From the NCBI GenBank assembly GCA_944412445.1, contig CALYBJ010000017.1, positions 1-53,074 of the forward strand: a stretch of 53,074 nt of DNA. The letters run 5' to 3'. The number at the start of each line of letters is the position of its first letter. The stretch's first letter is position 1. This document shows, piece after piece, positions 1 to 6,097 of the stretch. The translations under genes and the position numbers were made by a program. This stretch comes from an uncultured Clostridia bacterium (GTDB lineage Bacteria; Bacillota; Clostridia; Oscillospirales; Acutalibacteraceae). A model generated the notes under the pieces. It saw nothing but the letters and a program-made list of their open reading frames with translations. It did not search any database and was not told the origin of the DNA.

Positions 1-256
1 GGACGGTTTCCGCTTCCTCCGGTACGATCTCCGGCAGACCGTTGTCGCCCTTCCGATAGCCCAGGAAGTGGCTATACACCAACAGAATGAACATTGTTGC
101 TGGATTCAATTTTCTCCAGCATCTTACATATTCTTTTTCAAGTTTTGTGTAGTCAAGCTGCTCACATATTTCCACTAATTTAAACACTGGATCATTTTCA
201 GGTAACTTTTTTTCTATATCAAATTGCAAAACTACTTGATTTCTGTCTCTATACAT
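1..256 (-). pseudogene. IS1182-like transposase N-terminus fused in frame to serine-recombinase sequence; runs off the window edge
   Basis: The minus frame is open from an ATG at 256 to base 1 (85 codons, no stop). Residues 1 to about 61 (MYRDRNQVVLQFDIEKKL, then NDPVFKLVEIC and LNPATMFILLVYS) look like the N-terminal DUF772 region of IS1182-type DDE transposases. From about residue 62 (HFLGYRKGDNGLPEIVPEE) the protein instead matches the recombinase domain of large serine recombinases, whose usual text is FLGYrkG-dG-PeIvPEeAe-v. Base composition changes at the same point: about bases 1-70 are GC-rich, the rest AT-rich. No intact protein of this build is known to me. The join is either a real insertion scar or an assembly chimera at a repeat on a contig edge; the latter is more likely. 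Family names are from motif memory, without a search. Confidence 0.55.
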
Positions 257-298
257 AGTATAATTACTTCGCTTTCTTTATTTTTTTTTCGCAATTAA

Positions 299-327
299 AT
301 TATACTACGAAAGCACAAACCGAGCAA
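299..327 (-). promoter_or_regulatory. Promoter of the IS transposase
   Basis: On the minus strand TTGCTC (327-322) and TATAAT (304-299) are separated by 17 bases, about 43 bases upstream of the transposase ATG. The -35 box lies inside the hairpin at 317-348. Confidence 0.5.
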
Positions 328-358
328 CCTTTTTCGGCTGCTCGGTTTCGTTTTTTTT
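317..358 (+). terminator. Rho-independent-type hairpin at the IS end
   Basis: A perfect 10-bp stem (317-326 with 339-348) and 12-base loop are followed by CGTTTTTTTT. It is oriented to stop plus-strand transcription leaving the element. No plus-strand gene is visible upstream inside the window. Confidence 0.6.
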
Positions 359-365
359 GGGCGGC

Positions 366-382
366 CTTAGTGCGACAGCCCC
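366..382 (-). repeat. Probable outer terminal repeat of the IS element
   Basis: The minus strand reads GGGGCTGTCGCACTAAG, which resembles the GGGGCTGT-type terminal repeats of IS1182-like elements. It lies outside the transposase promoter at the expected place. The other end and any target duplication are outside the window. The element sits only 34 bases beyond the CCA end of tRNA-Gln, so it probably inserted into the tail of the tRNA operon. Confidence 0.45.
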
Positions 383-415
383 TTTCGTCTTTTGTGCTTT
401 ATAGTCGCACAATCA

Positions 416-490
416 TGGCTGAGGAGGCGGGATTCGAACCCACGAATGCAGCAGTCAAAGTGCTGTGTCTTACCGCTTGACGACTCCTCA
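416..490 (-). tRNA. tRNA-Gln (anticodon TTG), CCA encoded
   Basis: The acceptor arms TGAGGAG and CTCCTCA pair perfectly. The anticodon stem CAGCA/TGCTG holds the loop CTTTGAC with anticodon TTG, and the T-loop GTTCGAATC is present. Discriminator G and CCA (418-416) are encoded. It is the last gene of the four-tRNA operon. Confidence 0.95.
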
Positions 491-559
491 TTGTTTTCTT
501 TTATTTTTTCCGTATATTAAAAAACGCAAATCCTACGATTTGCGAAAGCTTTGTGAACC

Positions 560-637
560 TGGGGTGGATAGACGGATTCGAACCGTCGGCCTCCAGGGCC
601 ACAACCTGGCGCTCTAACCAACTGAGCTATATCCACC
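560..637 (-). tRNA. tRNA-His (anticodon GTG), CCA encoded
   Basis: The anticodon stem CCAGG/CCTGG holds loop TTGTGGC with anticodon GTG. The acceptor stem carries the extra 5' G(-1), opposite discriminator C73, that is diagnostic of tRNA-His. CCA is encoded at 562-560. Confidence 0.95.
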
Positions 638-642
638 ATATT

Positions 643-719
643 TGGCGCGCTTGCAGGGATTCGAACCCCGGACCTACTGCTTAGAAGGCAGTTGCTCTAT
701 CCTACTGAGCTACAAACGC
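643..719 (-). tRNA. tRNA-Arg (anticodon TCT), CCA encoded
   Basis: Acceptor arms GCGTTTG and CAAGCGC pair with one G-T. The anticodon stem ACTGC/GCAGT holds loop CTTCTAA with anticodon TCT, which reads AGA/AGG. Discriminator G and CCA (645-643) are encoded. Confidence 0.95.
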
Positions 720-729
720 AAATATAAAA

Positions 730-803
730 TGGAGCGGGTGATGGGAATCGAACCCACACAACCAGCTTGGAAGGCTGGGATTCTACCATTGAACTACACC
801 CGC
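730..803 (-). tRNA. tRNA-Gly (anticodon TCC), CCA encoded
   Basis: Acceptor arms GCGGGTG and CACCCGC pair perfectly. The anticodon stem CCAGC/GCTGG holds loop CTTCCAA with anticodon TCC. Discriminator T and CCA (732-730) are encoded. First gene of the tRNA operon. Confidence 0.95.
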
Positions 804-821
804 ATCTTTACGACGGTAGTT

Positions 822-851
822 ATTTTAGCATACTTTATTACATATTGTCAA
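822..851 (-). promoter_or_regulatory. Promoter of the tRNA Gly-Arg-His-Gln operon
   Basis: Minus-strand TTGACA (851-846) and TAAAAT (827-822) are spaced by 18 bases and lie about 20 bases before the 5' end of tRNA-Gly. No other minus promoter is evident between the tRNAs. Confidence 0.75.
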
Positions 852-892
852 TAGCTAATCAAAAAAATTTTTAACTTTTTTCATTGTTTTCT

Positions 893-928
893 CCCTTCGG
901 CAAAATCTCTTTTACCGAAGGGATTTTT
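893..928 (+). terminator. Hairpin plus T-tract facing the flavodiiron gene
   Basis: An 8-bp stem CCCTTCGG/CCGAAGGG is followed by ATTTTTTTAT on the plus strand only. On the minus strand, where the neighbouring gene is transcribed, the downstream side is A-rich, so it would not be a standard terminator for that gene. It may block plus-strand read-in or protect the 3' end. Confidence 0.45.
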
Positions 929-944
929 TTATGCAGTTTTACTT

Positions 945-2135
945 TTACTGTGCCTTTTCCGCTATTAACTCTGCAAGCTCCGCAAGCTTATCTGCCGCTT
1001 CTCCGCCGGCGGCTGATTTTATCGTAACGGTGTCCCCTATAAATTCTATATTCCTGGACTTTTCAAACTTTGCCTTTACAAGCTTTCCGCATACAGGCGC
1101 CCACGATCCGTTTTCTATAACCGCTATGTTTTTATTCTGTATATTATGGGATATAAGCTCGTTTATCAAGTCCTCCATTGTTACAAATATTCCGTTATTA
1201 TACGTTGTAGTTGCAAGGACTATGTTTTTAACACGGAAGGCTTCCGCTATTACATAGGAGGAATGAGTTACAGACACATCGAACATTCTGACCTTTAAGC
1301 CTTTTTCAAAAAGCTTGCACGCAAGGAAATACGCCGCGTTTTCGGTATTTCCGTACACTGAGGAATAAGCGATTAAAACTCCCTTTTCTTCAGGCTCGTA
1401 TGCGCTCCATTTTAAATATTTTTCCGTCATCATTTCTATGCCGTTTTTCAGCACAAGTCCGTGAAGAGGACATATCATATTTATTTCAAGGCTTGCCGCC
1501 TTTCCCAGCACAGCCTTTACCTGAGGACCGTATTTTCCTACTATATTGGTATAATATCTTCTGGCTTCGTCCATATCGGTTTCCTTTTCTTCATCGGTTA
1601 CAGCTCCGTCAAGAGTTCCGAATGAACCGAAAGCGTCTGCCGAAAACAGTATTTTATCACAGCTGTCATAGGTCATCATAACCTCAGGCCAGTGCACCAT
1701 GGGAGCCATTACAAAATGAAGGGTATGCTTTCCCGTTTCAAGAGTGTCTCCCTCTTTTACCTCAACAGTCTCGGCAGTAATTCTGCCGCCGAAAAACTGA
1801 TTTAACATGGCTGTTGTTTTCTGGCTGCAAACTATTTTAACCTCAGGGTACATATTTACAACCCATTCTATCGTTGCCGAATGATCCGGCTCCATGTGAT
1901 GCACTACAAGATAGTCAAGCTTCCTGCCGTCCAAAACATTCTTTACATTAGCCGAAAATACTCCGAATTCCGACTTGTCAACAGTATCAAACAATACTGT
2001 CTTTTCATCTTTTAAAATATATGAATTATATGACACGCCTGAAGGTACGGGATAATAGCCCTCAAACATGGAAAGCTTTTTGTCGTTTCCTCCCACCCAG
2101 ATAAGGTCGTCCGTAATTTTTCTCGTGCAATTCAT
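945..2135 (-). CDS. fprA: Flavodiiron protein (A-type flavoprotein, O2/NO reductase)
   Basis: Predicted cytoplasmic 396-residue enzyme that reduces O2 to water or NO to N2O with electrons from rubredoxin or a similar donor, protecting an anaerobe. The N-terminal half is a metallo-beta-lactamase-like di-iron domain with the ligand motif HHMEPDH (about residues 79-85), then the APMVHWPE histidine, an SADAF aspartate and the PLHG histidine. The C-terminal flavodoxin domain begins near VLIAYSSVYGNTEN, the FMN phosphate loop. No fused rubredoxin is present. A longer frame begins at 2219, but the promoter at 2170-2198 lies inside that extension and a GGAAGTG site precedes ATG 2135, so 2135 is chosen. 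Confidence 0.93.
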   Translation of the reverse strand: MNCTRKITDDLIWVGGNDKKLSMFEGYYPVPSGVSYNSYILKDEKTVLFDTVDKSEFGVFSANVKNVLDGRKLDYLVVHHMEPDHSATIEWVVNMYPEVKIVCSQKTTAMLNQFFGGRITAETVEVKEGDTLETGKHTLHFVMAPMVHWPEVMMTYDSCDKILFSADAFGSFGTLDGAVTDEEKETDMDEARRYYTNIVGKYGPQVKAVLGKAASLEINMICPLHGLVLKNGIEMMTEKYLKWSAYEPEEKGVLIAYSSVYGNTENAAYFLACKLFEKGLKVRMFDVSVTHSSYVIAEAFRVKNIVLATTTYNNGIFVTMEDLINELISHNIQNKNIAVIENGSWAPVCGKLVKAKFEKSRNIEFIGDTVTIKSAAGGEAADKLAELAELIAEKAQ

Positions 2136-2169
2136 TTTATCACTTCCGTATACAGTTTTTATCGCATTT

Positions 2170-2198
2170 ATTATAGCTTTTTTTATACTCTTTTTCAA
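2170..2198 (-). promoter_or_regulatory. Promoter of the flavodiiron gene
   Basis: Minus-strand TTGAAA (2198-2193) and a consensus TATAAT (2175-2170) are separated by exactly 17 bases. The start site would fall about 28 bases before ATG 2135. Confidence 0.8.
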
Positions 2199-2302
2199 TA
2201 AAACAAAAGCACAAATCATATATCCATATTACACAAGATTATGTAAACATTTAATGCCGAATATATTATTTAGGCTGAAATCATATATATTAAAAAAAAC
2301 AT

Positions 2303-2331
2303 TTGCATTATTTTGCAAAAGGTGATATTAT
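2303..2331 (+). promoter_or_regulatory. Promoter of the lipid kinase gene
   Basis: TTGCAT (2303-2308) and TATTAT (2326-2331) are 17 bases apart, about 90 bases upstream of ATG 2424. The spacer contains the palindrome TTTTGCAAAA (2311-2320), a possible operator. Confidence 0.5.
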
Positions 2332-2423
2332 GTAAAATATTGTTATATCGTATTAATATAAAGCGTTTTCCTGCATACAATTGACGGCATATGCAGCCGT
2401 ACCAACTAAGGAGCTGTAAGATA

Positions 2424-3338
2424 ATGAAAAGAGTTCTGATGATAATCAACCCGAGAGCCGGTAAAAACAGCAAAAGACTTGATACCGGAGAAATCGTTAA
2501 GGCCTTTCAAAACAGGGATATTGAATGTTTTGAAAAAACAACCACCTGTCAGGGCGACGCCGTTCGCATTGCCGAAAAATATTCAGCGGAATACGACGCA
2601 ATTGTATGCTGCGGCGGCGACGGCACTTACAACGAGGTTATTAACGGCATGATGAAAGCCGGTACAAATATTCCTATAATTTATCTTCCCTACGGCTCCA
2701 CAAACGACTTCGCAAACACTCTGGGCATTACAAAAGACCCTGAGAAAGCTGTTGAAATGTTTTTGGACAACATGATTCACCGCTACGATGTTGGTAAATT
2801 CAACGATAAATACTTCAGCTATATAGCCTCCTTCGGAATAGGCACGGAAATTTCATACAACACCTCTCAAAAGGTTAAAAATCTTATAGGCCACGCGGCT
2901 TACATTATCAACGGCTTCGTTCTTCACGCCGTTCCCATTATCGCAAACCTTAAAGCCTTCCATGCAAAAATCGAATATGACGGAGGCGTTATCGAGGACG
3001 ACTTTTACTTCGGAGCCGTTTCAAACACAAACGAGGTTTCCGGAATTTTCAGATTTGACAAATGCGGCATCAAAATGAACGACGGTCTTCTTGAGGTTAT
3101 ACTTATTAAGGATGTTAAGGTTTCCAATGTTTTCCCTCTTCTTCACAAGCTCCTTAAACAGGATTACACCGGCGACAACTTCATCATGTTCAAAACAGAC
3201 AAAATCAAAATCACCACCGATGAGGATGTGCCCTGGACTCTCGACGGAGAATTCGGAGGCGCCTGCAAAGAGGTTGAGATTCAGGACCTTAAAGAAGCCA
3301 TACAGGTTGTTTCTCCTAAAGGAAAATTCCTCGACTGA
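2424..3338 (+). CDS. Diacylglycerol kinase family lipid kinase (DagK/YegS type)
   Basis: 304 residues. Probably phosphorylates diacylglycerol or a related lipid with ATP and feeds phosphatidic acid back into phospholipid synthesis. The catalytic-domain signatures are in order: IINPRAGK at the N-terminus, CCGGDGTYNEV (the GGDGT nucleotide loop) and LPYGSTNDFAN. A C-terminal beta domain ends with the WTLDGEFG element typical of the family. The start is the ATG preceded by AAGGAG (2408-2413); an upstream ATG at 2391 lacks such a site. Sphingosine-kinase-like proteins share the fold, so the exact lipid substrate is open. Confidence 0.9.
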   Translation: MKRVLMIINPRAGKNSKRLDTGEIVKAFQNRDIECFEKTTTCQGDAVRIAEKYSAEYDAIVCCGGDGTYNEVINGMMKAGTNIPIIYLPYGSTNDFANTLGITKDPEKAVEMFLDNMIHRYDVGKFNDKYFSYIASFGIGTEISYNTSQKVKNLIGHAAYIINGFVLHAVPIIANLKAFHAKIEYDGGVIEDDFYFGAVSNTNEVSGIFRFDKCGIKMNDGLLEVILIKDVKVSNVFPLLHKLLKQDYTGDNFIMFKTDKIKITTDEDVPWTLDGEFGGACKEVEIQDLKEAIQVVSPKGKFLD

Positions 3339-3349
3339 TTATTACATAA

Positions 3350-3380
3350 CGGGGCAGATGTTTCTGTCCCGGTTTATTTT
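3350..3380 (+). terminator. Weak terminator after the lipid kinase
   Basis: A 9-bp stem CGGGGCAGA/TCTGTCCCG with one G-T pair and a 4-base loop is followed by GTTTATTTTA. The next gene's ribosome site lies at the end of the T-rich run, so partial read-through is likely. Confidence 0.5.
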
Positions 3381-3391
3381 AGGTGGTTATT

Positions 3392-4402
3392 ATGAAATTT
3401 GTAAAGCCTTGTTTCTATGACAGCTTTAAATGCACTGCCGGAAAATGCTCCGACACCTGCTGTATCGGCTGGGAAATTGATATAGACGCGGACACCTATG
3501 AGCTTTATAAAAGCCTTCAGGGGGATTTCGGAAAGCGTTTAATGGACAATATAGTTTTTGACGGAGAAACCGCTTCATTTAAGCTTTTAAAGGGAGATAT
3601 CTGCCCGTTTCTTAACAATGAAGGGCTTTGCGATATTTATATAAATTCAGGTCGGGATTATCTCTGCGATATATGCTCTCTTCATCCCAGATTTTTTAAT
3701 TTTTCGGAGGACAGAACAGAAGCCGGCTTGGGACTTTGCTGTGAGGAAGCCTGCCGGCTCCTTATTGAAAGCGGCAATAGGCTTACATTCATAACCGAAG
3801 ACGACGGAAAGGAAGCCTTTATTAACACTCCAGTCGAAGATATGCTTTTAAATGCAAGAGAAAATATTTTCAATATTATTTATAACAGGGAAAAACCTCT
3901 TAAAAAAAGAATTTCGGATATTTTTAAATTTTCACTGAAAGCCCAAAAGGACATTTTTCCCGATAATAATATTACACCTAAAGGCTTTTCACAAAAGCCT
4001 TTCCCGGATATTATAAAAGACATAATAAAGCTTATGCTCAATACGGAGCCGGTTAACGGAGAATGGACCGAATATATAAATAAAATTGAAAAGAACGCTG
4101 ACGCTGTTTTATCCTCTCTTAATTCCTTTGTGCCTGACGATATTGTTTACGAACAGCTTTTTACTTACCTTATTTACAGATATTTTTTAAAGTCAGCAGA
4201 AAATGAAGATATTATATCGGTTATAAAATTCGCACTGATAAACCTGATTTTTATTTACCTTTCAGACGCATACTCTTTTTTATTAAATAAGAAAATAACT
4301 TTAAATAACAGAATATCAAACATTAAAAGATGGTCAAAGCAAATAGAATACAGTCAGGAGAATATAGACTTAATTTTTTACCACTTAAACGATATTTTGT
4401 AA
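3392..4402 (+). CDS. FliB-like lysine-N-methylase family protein
   Basis: 336 residues. The N-terminus carries the cysteine pattern of the FliB family (flagellin lysine-N-methylase): CTAGKCSDTCCIGWEIDID, then CPFLNNEGLC, LCDICSLHPRF and GLCCEEAC. The clustered cysteines are expected to hold an iron-sulfur cluster. The C-terminal half is helical and poorly conserved. The start is the ATG after AGGTGG; an in-frame ATG at 3383 overlaps that site. No flagellin or motility gene is in the window, so the substrate may be another surface protein. Family assignment is by motif recognition; activity is unproven for most members. Confidence 0.75.
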   Translation: MKFVKPCFYDSFKCTAGKCSDTCCIGWEIDIDADTYELYKSLQGDFGKRLMDNIVFDGETASFKLLKGDICPFLNNEGLCDIYINSGRDYLCDICSLHPRFFNFSEDRTEAGLGLCCEEACRLLIESGNRLTFITEDDGKEAFINTPVEDMLLNARENIFNIIYNREKPLKKRISDIFKFSLKAQKDIFPDNNITPKGFSQKPFPDIIKDIIKLMLNTEPVNGEWTEYINKIEKNADAVLSSLNSFVPDDIVYEQLFTYLIYRYFLKSAENEDIISVIKFALINLIFIYLSDAYSFLLNKKITLNNRISNIKRWSKQIEYSQENIDLIFYHLNDIL

Positions 4403-4415
4403 AAATAAATAATCA

Positions 4416-4444
4416 TTGCTTTTTGATTTCCTTTATGATATAGT
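4416..4444 (+). promoter_or_regulatory. Promoter of the GtrA-like gene
   Basis: TTGCTT (4416-4421) and TATAGT (4439-4444) are 17 bases apart, about 30 bases upstream of ATG 4475. Confidence 0.45.
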
Positions 4445-4474
4445 TAAATTATCTTATGATGAAGGAATGATGTT

Positions 4475-4987
4475 ATGAAAGAAAAAGCTGCCGAATTTAC
4501 AAAAAAACACTCCGAAATCTGGAAATTTATTAAATTTGCTTTTACCGGCGCCAGCACCTCCATTCTCGAAATGGCTGTCTACGCCGTCTGCTATTACTGG
4601 ATTTTCGCTTCTCTTATTGAAACTCAGGTTACAGACAACGCTCTGCTGAAATTTCTTGAAATCGGCAGCGTAGGTTATATGTATTCCTACTTTATTTCAG
4701 CTGTAATAGGATATGCGGCGGCATTTATAATGAACAGGAAGCTTACCTTCCAGGCTGATTCAAACCCGGTGGTTTCTATGATTCTTTACATTATTATGGT
4801 TGTCTGCACAATTCTCTTTAACACTTGGTTCGGCTCCTTCCTTACCACTCTTGTGGTTGACGCCGGATATGACAACTTCTTTTTAAACATGGTAATAAAG
4901 CTTGTTGTTATGACTGTTCCCACAATCTGGACTTATCCTCTTCAGCGCTTTGTTATCCACAGAAAGAAAAAACAGACCGGCGAATAA
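4475..4987 (+). CDS. GtrA-like family membrane protein
   Basis: 170 residues with four predicted membrane helices (about residues 18-44, 66-88, 100-122 and 137-160). The opening FIKFAFTGASTS and the NRKLTF motif between helices 2 and 3 are typical of GtrA/DPMS proteins. These are thought to move or present polyprenyl-phosphate-linked sugars across the membrane for cell-surface glycosylation. A basic tail (HRKKKQ) should be cytoplasmic. No glycosyltransferase partner is adjacent; galE at 39163 is the nearest sugar-nucleotide gene. Preceded by GAAGGAATG and by its own promoter. Confidence 0.85.
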   Translation: MKEKAAEFTKKHSEIWKFIKFAFTGASTSILEMAVYAVCYYWIFASLIETQVTDNALLKFLEIGSVGYMYSYFISAVIGYAAAFIMNRKLTFQADSNPVVSMILYIIMVVCTILFNTWFGSFLTTLVVDAGYDNFFLNMVIKLVVMTVPTIWTYPLQRFVIHRKKKQTGE

Positions 4988-5007
4988 AAGCCTTATATAA
5001 AATTTTT

Positions 5008-5038
5008 GCCGTACCCTTTTCCGGGTGCGGCTTTTTAT
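5008..5038 (+). terminator. Terminator after the GtrA-like gene
   Basis: A 9-bp stem GCCGTACCC/GGGTGCGGC with one wobble and a 6-base loop is followed by TTTTTATT. The T-tract overlaps the stop codon of the convergent asparaginase gene. Confidence 0.8.
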
Positions 5039-6033
5039 TCTCCGAATTCATTTTTTAATGGAGCCGCTACATATTCCCCCATATTCTTGTTTCCGCTTGC
5101 TCCCAGCCAGGCTTTTATATATACAGCAGCAAAACAGGACAAGGGCAGAACGGTAATATTAAGCTCGTTTAAAATCTTTACGCTTTCGTAAATTTTATCC
5201 TTTTGAAAATTTACAAGAAATACGGGAATATTTTTGTCCTTTGCTCTTTTGCAGAAGCTTTTAAAGCTTTCGTTTTCCGAATCAACCGTTCCGCAGTGAT
5301 AGGGCGCCAGTATTATGCCCTTTACGCTTCCGAGGTCGTATAAATAATCGTCTCCCGGATGTATCTGCACGGCAAGTATACGGGATTTTTCTTTAAAATA
5401 AATTTCCTCATCGGCAAGCAGACTTTTTTCCCTTTTAAAAATAACGCAGTTTTCGTTTTTATAAATTTTTCCGTCCCTGAAAACAGCTGCCGGCTCGTTA
5501 TCTATGCTCATTAAGCTGTCATCGGCTTCCCCGTGTCTTACAAGTCTTTCCCCTATATGGATTTTTACGTCTTCTCCCTTGTTTTTATAGCTTACAAAAA
5601 CGCCTCCGGAAATTTTTGACCTTATAAACGCCACGGCGCCTTTAAAATTATCCGTGCCGTTTGACCTTTCATCGTCTAAAGGATAGTTTCCCGACACAAA
5701 AACCACCGGCGTATTTCCGCAGTTTACCGTAAAGCTTAAAGCCGCCGCCGAATACTGAAGAGTATCCGTTCCGTGGGCTATTATTATACCGTCGAAATCT
5801 TTTTTTACATTTTCCCTTACGCATTTTATAAGAAGATTAAGCTCTTCTGCGGATAAATTTTCGCTCAGTATCGTATAAGGCGAAATCTCCTCAAAAATAA
5901 CGCCGCTGTTCCTGTCTTCCTTTAAAAATGTTTCCGTTAGCTGTCTTTTGGCTTTTTCCCCGGGTGAAATATAACCGTTCTCATTAACCGCGCTTCCTAT
6001 TGTGCCGCCTGTATATATTACAAGGATTTTCAT
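5035..6033 (-). CDS. L-asparaginase (type I, AnsA-like)
   Basis: 332 residues. Hydrolyses L-asparagine to aspartate and ammonia. It has no signal peptide, so it should be cytoplasmic. The first catalytic signature is TGGTIGS at residues 8-14; the second is AHGTDT near residue 86, followed by the family's VVFVSGNYPLDD and an N-F-K-G-A helix. The small C-terminal domain contains the GIILAPYHCGT element. Start chosen by GGGAAGTG just upstream. It lies immediately after the leuS terminator: its ribosome site directly follows the U-tract, so it is either read through at a lower level or has a promoter I could not see. Confidence 0.88.
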   Translation of the reverse strand: MKILVIYTGGTIGSAVNENGYISPGEKAKRQLTETFLKEDRNSGVIFEEISPYTILSENLSAEELNLLIKCVRENVKKDFDGIIIAHGTDTLQYSAAALSFTVNCGNTPVVFVSGNYPLDDERSNGTDNFKGAVAFIRSKISGGVFVSYKNKGEDVKIHIGERLVRHGEADDSLMSIDNEPAAVFRDGKIYKNENCVIFKREKSLLADEEIYFKEKSRILAVQIHPGDDYLYDLGSVKGIILAPYHCGTVDSENESFKSFCKRAKDKNIPVFLVNFQKDKIYESVKILNELNITVLPLSCFAAVYIKAWLGASGNKNMGEYVAAPLKNEFGE

Positions 6034-6048
6034 ATTTTCACTTCCCTT

Positions 6049-6075
6049 AAAAAAGCGGCGCTTTTTTGCGCCGCC
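6049..6075 (-). terminator. Terminator after leuS
   Basis: On the minus strand GCGGCGC, a six-A loop and GCGCCGC form a perfect 7-bp stem followed by TTTTTTAA. It closes the long operon that ends in leuS, 16 bases upstream of the asparaginase start. Confidence 0.85.
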
Positions 6076-6097
6076 TTTAAAGTATCTGCATTTTGCT

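Noticed and set aside
642..854. 70-codon plus-strand frame across the tRNA-Arg and tRNA-Gly genes
   Set aside because: It lies almost wholly inside two well-formed tRNA genes on the other strand.
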